From contig JFHF01000011.1 of the NCBI GenBank assembly GCA_000648925.1, forward strand, positions 1 through 64,000: a DNA stretch of 64,000 nucleotides. The letters run 5' to 3'. Origin of the DNA: Caballeronia jiangsuensis. GTDB lineage: Bacteria > Pseudomonadota > Gammaproteobacteria > Burkholderiales > Burkholderiaceae. Shown in pieces: positions 60,003 through 64,000 of the stretch. The notes beneath the pieces were generated by a model that had not been told where the DNA came from, ran no database searches, and saw only the letters and a program-made list of their open reading frames with translations. The translations under genes and the position numbers were made by a program. Numbering within the stretch: the first letter of the stretch is position 1; the number at the start of each line of letters is the position of its first letter.

Positions 60003-60257
60003 ATGAAAGAAGGCATTCACCCGAATTATCGCGAAGTCCTGTTCGTCGACATGTCGAACGACTTCCGCTTCGTGACCCGTTCGACCATCCAGACGCGCGA
60101 AACGGCCGAATTCAACGGCAAGACGTACCCGCTCGCGAAGATCGAAGTGTCGTCGGAATCGCACCCGTTCTACACTGGTCAGCAAAAGATCATGGACACG
60201 GCGGGCCGCGTCGAGAAGTTCAACAACAAGTTCGCACGCTTCTCCACCAAGAAGTAA
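60003..60257 (+). CDS. rpmE2: 50S ribosomal protein L31 type B (zinc-free)
   Basis: An 84-residue L31. It starts [23 protein letters not shown] and ends FARFSTKK. The four zinc cysteines of type A L31 are absent, which marks it as the type B form, often induced under zinc limitation. I used the ATG at 60003 with AGGAAAG upstream instead of a longer in-frame start. A terminator follows at 60291. Confidence 0.96.
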   Translation: MKEGIHPNYREVLFVDMSNDFRFVTRSTIQTRETAEFNGKTYPLAKIEVSSESHPFYTGQQKIMDTAGRVEKFNNKFARFSTKK

Positions 60258-60290
60258 GTCGGGCTTCAGACCAGTTTGGCCGGTCAGCAA

Positions 60291-60314
60291 AAAGGGCAGC
60301 TTTGGCTGCCCTTT
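60291..60314 (+). terminator. intrinsic terminator after rpmE2
   Basis: AAAGGGCAGC / GCTGCCCTTT stem with a UUUG loop and a T-run. Confidence 0.9.
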
Positions 60315-60504
60315 TTTGTCGCCGGTCGCTTTTCGTCGTCCGTGCATCGCCTTTGCTGCATTTGGTAAGCGTTGTTGCGCCCGGTTACGGCGAGCATCGA
60401 TGAACCGCCCTTAACGCCGCCGCGCGACTACAATGCCGGTTTGCTCCAGCACCAGACTCGCTTTGCGCGAGATCAGCGGACCGTTTTCCATCAAGCCATC
60501 TCGC

Positions 60505-62268
60505 ATGCGATCTGTCGTTCGTCTGACCGCCTCCGCCACCAGCGCATTGCCGCGCTGGCTGTTGCTCGCCATCTGTATCACCTACGCGTCGTTCGGCCTC
60601 TTCGGCCGCGATCCGTGGAAGAACGAGGATGCGGCAGGCTTCGGCGTCATGTGGACGATGGCCAACGGCGACGCGCGCGACTGGCTGCTGCCGAACCTCG
60701 TCGGCAAGGCGCCCACCGCCGACGGCCCGCTGATGTACTGGCTCGGCGCATCGGCCATTCGGCTGCTGAGCCCCTGGGTCGATGCGAGCAACGCCTCGCG
60801 CATCGTCACGGGTCTGCTCTTTTGTCTGGCCTGCGCGTTCGTGTGGTATTCGGCCTATCTGCTCGGCCGGCGCGACGAGGCCCAGCCCTTCAAATATGCC
60901 TTCGGCGGCGAACCGGAGCCACGCGACTACGGCCGCACGCTCGCGGACGGCGCGCTCCTCATCCTGCTCGCGTGCTTCGGTCTCGCCGAGCGCGGTCACG
61001 AAACCACGCCGCAGCTCGCGCAGTTTGCCGGCACCGCGATGCTCCTCTACGGCCTCGTGCGCAGCCTCGACAAGCCAATCCACGGCGGCCTCGTGTGGGG
61101 CGTGGCGATCGGCGTGGTCGGACTGTCGAGTTCGCCGGTGCTCGTGTTCGCGCTCCTGCTCTGCACGCTCGCGATGACGATCATCGTGAAGCAGGTGCGG
61201 GCCGCGCCGCTCCTGATCTTCGGCCTGCCGGTCGCCATCGTGCTGATCGCCGCGTGGGTGCTGCCGACCCTGCATTATTTCCCCGATGACGGCGAATGGT
61301 GGCTGCGCCAATGGTGGCGCAACAGCTTTTCCTTCTTCTCCGGCACGCCCGGCGCGATCTTCGGCTACGCGATCAAGAACCTGCCGCTCTTCACGTGGCC
61401 CGCGTGGCCGCTCGCGATCTGGGCGTTCGTCAGCTGGGGCGGGATGCGCCGCTCGCCGCACGTCGGCGTGCCGTTGTCGATCATCGGGCCGCTGCTCGTG
61501 CTGGTCGTCCTGCAGGCGCACGAGACCAACCGGCTCTTCATGCTGCTCCTGCCGCCGCTTTCGGTGCTCGCGACCTTCGCGCTGCCCACGTTGAAGCGCG
61601 GCGCGATCAACGCGATCGACTGGTTCGCGATGCTGAGCTTCACCATCATCGGCTCTCTGGTGTGGCTCGTGTGGACCGCGGGCATGTTCGGTTTCCCCGC
61701 GTCGATGGCCCGCAATCTCGCGCGTCTCGCGCCGGGCTTTCATCCCGAGTTCAAGCTGATTTCCTTCGCGTGCGCGGTCGCCGTGACGGTCTGCTGGTTC
61801 CTGCTCGCGCGCTGGCGGCTCGCGCGTCATCCGAAGGTGCTCTGGCGCAGCGTCGTGCTGTCGAGCGCGGGCACCACGCTCATGTGGGTGCTGCTCATGA
61901 CGCTGTGGCTGCCGGTGGTGAACTACAGCCGGACGTATCGCGACGTGGCCGAGCAGATCGCCGATCATCTGCCGCCCGACTACACCTGCATCTCGCCCGT
62001 GCGCCTGGGCGACGCGCAGATCGCCACCTTCGCCTATTTCGGCGGCATGCACTTCGCGTTCGACGAGGACTGCGACGTGATCCTGCGCCAGGACCCGGCG
62101 GATTACGGCGAGCCGTCGTCGATGTCCGCGTTCCAGTGGAAGCTCGTCTGGGAAGGCCGCCGCGTCGCCGACCGCGACGAGCGTTTCCGCCTCTACGTGC
62201 GCATCGAGCGCCCCACGCCGCCAGCGAAAAAGCCGCTGCGTCCGAAGAGCCTGCGCCGGGCGCAGTAA
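60505..62268 (+). CDS. membrane glycosyltransferase, ArnT/GT39-83-like
   Basis: A 587-residue integral membrane protein with about 11-12 hydrophobic helices. The N-terminal periplasmic loop carries FGRDPWKNEDAAGFG, the DxxxE/ND-like acidic pair of GT-C enzymes, and PTADGPLMYWLGASAIRLL matches ArnT/PMT relatives. A C-terminal soluble region begins around 500 (VNYSRTYRDVAEQIADHLPPDYTCI). Family members transfer sugars from lipid carriers to lipid A or proteins; the substrate is unknown. The start could also be an ATG at 60433. The MATE gene follows 4 bp later. Confidence 0.8.
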   Translation: MRSVVRLTASATSALPRWLLLAICITYASFGLFGRDPWKNEDAAGFGVMWTMANGDARDWLLPNLVGKAPTADGPLMYWLGASAIRLLSPWVDASNASRIVTGLLFCLACAFVWYSAYLLGRRDEAQPFKYAFGGEPEPRDYGRTLADGALLILLACFGLAERGHETTPQLAQFAGTAMLLYGLVRSLDKPIHGGLVWGVAIGVVGLSSSPVLVFALLLCTLAMTIIVKQVRAAPLLIFGLPVAIVLIAAWVLPTLHYFPDDGEWWLRQWWRNSFSFFSGTPGAIFGYAIKNLPLFTWPAWPLAIWAFVSWGGMRRSPHVGVPLSIIGPLLVLVVLQAHETNRLFMLLLPPLSVLATFALPTLKRGAINAIDWFAMLSFTIIGSLVWLVWTAGMFGFPASMARNLARLAPGFHPEFKLISFACAVAVTVCWFLLARWRLARHPKVLWRSVVLSSAGTTLMWVLLMTLWLPVVNYSRTYRDVAEQIADHLPPDYTCISPVRLGDAQIATFAYFGGMHFAFDEDCDVILRQDPADYGEPSSMSAFQWKLVWEGRRVADRDERFRLYVRIERPTPPAKKPLRPKSLRRAQ

Positions 62269-62272
62269 CGCG

Positions 62273-63670
62273 ATGCGCGCGATGTCGACCTCCACCAGCA
62301 CGACCGGCATGCTGCGCGACGTGCGCAAGATCGCCGCGCTCGCATGGCCGGTGTTGATCGGCCAGCTCGCGGTGATCGCGTTCGGCGTGATCGACACCGC
62401 GATGGTCGGCCGCTTCTCCGCGACGGATCTGGCCGCGCTCGGCCTCGGCGGCTCGGTCTATATCTCGGTGTATATCGGCCTGACGGGGATTCTCGTCGCG
62501 TTGCAGCCGATCGTCGGGCAACTTTTCGGCGCGGGCCGCGAAAGCGAGATCGGCGAAGAAACGCGTCAGGCGTTCTGGCTCGCCGCCGTGCTCGCCGTGA
62601 TCGGCTTCGTGCTGCTGTTCCATCCCGAGCCGCTGCTGTCGCTCGCGAAGACGCCACCCGCGCTGCACGACCGCACGGTCGACTATCTGCGCATTCTCTC
62701 GTTCGGCCTGCCCGCGAGCCTCGCGTTTCGCGTCTACAGCTCGCTCACCAACGCGGTCGGCAAGCCGCGCCTCGTGATGTTCCTGCAAGTCGGCGGACTC
62801 CTGCTCAAGTTTCCGCTCAACACATGGTTCATCTTCGGCGGCTTCGGCATGCCGGCGCTCGGCGGCCCGGGCTGCGCGCTCGCGAGCACGCTCATCAACT
62901 GGGTGCTCGCGATCGTCGGCATGACGGTGCTCGTGAAGTTCGAATTCTTCCGCCCGTTCGGCATCTTTTCGCACTTCTGCTGGCCGGTCTGGCGGCGTCA
63001 GCTCGCGCTCCTGCGTCTCGGCATTCCGATGGGCCTCTCGTATCTCATCGAAGTCACGTCGTACACGTTCATGGCGCTCTTCATCTCGCGCTTCGGCACC
63101 ACGACGCTCGCCGGCCATCAGATCGCCGGCAATCTCGGCGCGGTGCTCTACATGACGCCGCTGTCGATCGGCATCGCGTCGTCGACGCTCGTGTCGCAGG
63201 CGCTCGGCGCCGGACGCTACGACGACGCCCGCTCCATCTCGCGTCACGGCATCGGCATGGCGTGCGTGCTCGCGCTCGCGTACGGGGTGATCCTGGTCGC
63301 GGCGCGTCCGCACGTGATCGCGGCCTATACGCCGGATGCGAACGTCATCGCGGCCGCGATGCCGCTCGTGCTGATCATCTTCTTCTATCACCTCTGCGAC
63401 GCCCTGCAGATCACCACCGCGTTCATCCTGCGCGCGTACAAGGTGACGCTCGTGCCGACCGTGATCTACGCCATCGCGCTGTGGGGCATCGGGCTCGGCG
63501 GCGGCTATCTGCTCGGCTTCGACGTGGGCGGCGGCGTGCCCGAGTGGCTGCAAGGCGCGCGCGGCTTCTGGATCGCGAATTCGGCGAGTCTGGGCGTCGC
63601 GGGCGTCGGCCTGTTTCTCTACTGGCGGCGCGTGAGCGCGCGCCATCTGAACAACGTCGATCCGACCTGA
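62273..63670 (+). CDS. MATE family efflux transporter
   Basis: A 465-residue inner-membrane protein with 12 predicted helices in two six-helix halves (for example VLIGQLAVIAFGVIDTAMVGRFS and LRLGIPMGLSYLIEVTSYTFMALF), typical of the NorM branch. It would expel cationic drugs or metabolites in exchange for H+ or Na+. The ATG at 62273 lies 4 bp after the glycosyltransferase stop, so they are co-transcribed; an ATG three codons later is also possible. Confidence 0.88.
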   Translation: MRAMSTSTSTTGMLRDVRKIAALAWPVLIGQLAVIAFGVIDTAMVGRFSATDLAALGLGGSVYISVYIGLTGILVALQPIVGQLFGAGRESEIGEETRQAFWLAAVLAVIGFVLLFHPEPLLSLAKTPPALHDRTVDYLRILSFGLPASLAFRVYSSLTNAVGKPRLVMFLQVGGLLLKFPLNTWFIFGGFGMPALGGPGCALASTLINWVLAIVGMTVLVKFEFFRPFGIFSHFCWPVWRRQLALLRLGIPMGLSYLIEVTSYTFMALFISRFGTTTLAGHQIAGNLGAVLYMTPLSIGIASSTLVSQALGAGRYDDARSISRHGIGMACVLALAYGVILVAARPHVIAAYTPDANVIAAAMPLVLIIFFYHLCDALQITTAFILRAYKVTLVPTVIYAIALWGIGLGGGYLLGFDVGGGVPEWLQGARGFWIANSASLGVAGVGLFLYWRRVSARHLNNVDPT

Positions 63671-63751
63671 GCCGCTCGCATCCGATTCGATGATTTGTGT
63701 AGAAAAACATCGGCGGCTCGCATCGTCGGAAAGAATGACGTAAGGCTCCAG

Positions 63752-63757
63752 TAGAAT
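63752..63757 (+). promoter_or_regulatory. TAGAAT -10 box before the last gene
   Basis: TAGAAT lies about 31 bp upstream of the ATG at 63788; five of six bases match the consensus. I see no good -35 at 17-18 bp, so confidence is low. Confidence 0.3.
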
Positions 63758-63787
63758 TTCGCGTCGAGGGAAACTCGGAGCGAGTGG

Positions 63788-64000
63788 ATGAGCCGCATTA
63801 CAACGTCACAAAAAAAATGGATTCTGGCCGCAACCACGCTGATCGCCGCGCTCGGACTGGGCGCCGCGTTTCATCGAGCCGATGCCGCGCGCATCGCGAG
63901 CGTGTCGCCGCAAGGCAAGGTCGCGCAAGTGCGGCAGGTCGTCGCCAAATTCGACGAACCGATGATCGCGTTCGGCAGCGCGGCGGCGCCCGCGCCCGGG
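63788..64000 (+). CDS. start of a probable alpha-2-macroglobulin family protein (truncated by window end)
   Basis: Only the first 71 residues are inside the window. A short basic start and a hydrophobic segment (WILAATTLIAALGLGAA) form a signal peptide. The next stretch, ASVSPQGKVAQVRQVVAKFDEP, resembles the mature N-terminus of bacterial alpha-2-macroglobulins, large periplasmic proteinase-trapping proteins often paired with penicillin-binding protein 1C. The rest of the gene, including any CxEQ thioester, is outside the window. Confidence 0.55.
   Translation, partial: MSRITTSQKKWILAATTLIAALGLGAAFHRADAARIASVSPQGKVAQVRQVVAKFDEPMIAFGSAAAPAPG

Overview
This 64 kb window is GC-rich (by eye about 63 %) and nearly fully coding. 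It reads as core chromosome of a beta-proteobacterium of the family Burkholderiaceae, most likely the Paraburkholderia/Caballeronia group. The reasons are the phaC-phaA-phaB-phaR cluster, the hfq-hflX-hflK-hflC-DUF2065-hisZ-purA order, the ndk-rlmN-rodZ-ispG-hisS-bamB-der order, the surE-pcm-nlpD-rpoS operon, and close protein similarity to Burkholderia families. I assign about 55 protein genes and one RNA gene (SRP 4.5S RNA). I see no integrase, transposase, insertion sequence, CRISPR array, prophage or convincing tRNA gene.

Layout. 1-5.7 kb (minus): metC, a small lipoprotein gene, beta-ketothiolase bktB, a KdgK-type sugar kinase and rimO. 5.9-6.7 kb: an orphan glycosyltransferase-like gene on the plus strand. 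6.7-11.9 kb (minus): the polyhydroxyalkanoate cluster phaC-phaA-phaB-phaR with a 329 bp upstream region carrying a sigma70-like promoter and palindromes. 11.9-14.9 kb: rluD-pgeF (overlapping, minus) divergent from bamD (plus). 14.9-18.4 kb (minus): a DinG/YoaA-type helicase, a DUF465 protein and a Gln-rich periplasmic coiled-coil protein. 18.6-23.7 kb: tex (plus), convergent kup (minus), and a phosphoribosyltransferase. 23.8-40.5 kb: one long minus-strand run of housekeeping genes (ndk, rlmN, rodZ, ispG, hisS, yfgM-like, bamB, der, hfq, hflX, hflK, hflC, DUF2065, hisZ, purA). 40.9-43.9 kb: a Bax-inhibitor-1 family membrane protein (plus), rlmD and a PolB-like exonuclease. 43.9-47.9 kb: surE-pcm-nlpD-rpoS. 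48-53.2 kb: a quinone oxidoreductase, then an accessory-looking minus-strand block in which a class III CoA-transferase gene precedes a complete NitT/TauT-type ABC importer. 53.2-56.7 kb: dnaX-ybaB-recR with the SRP RNA gene just upstream. 57-64 kb (plus): trxA, rho, mtfA, rpmE2, a membrane glycosyltransferase, a MATE transporter and the truncated start of a probable alpha-2-macroglobulin gene.

How the genes work together. PhaA condenses two acetyl-CoA, PhaB reduces the product, PhaC polymerises it and PhaR represses the regulon; BktB, about 4 kb further on, would supply longer 3-ketoacyl-CoA. BamB and BamD (outer-membrane assembly), YfgM (translocon chaperone network), RodZ (cell shape), NlpD (amidase activation) and PgeF (peptidoglycan fidelity) form an envelope theme. 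RimO, RlmN, RlmD, RluD, Der, HflX, HisS and L31B form a ribosome theme. Hfq, RpoS, Rho and Tex provide global regulation.

I did not find an obviously new biological system. The stretches most worth a second look are the CoA-transferase/ABC importer operon, the phaC upstream region, the rho leader, the orphan glycosyltransferase-like gene, the Gln-rich coiled-coil protein, and several perfect inverted repeats in intergenic regions.
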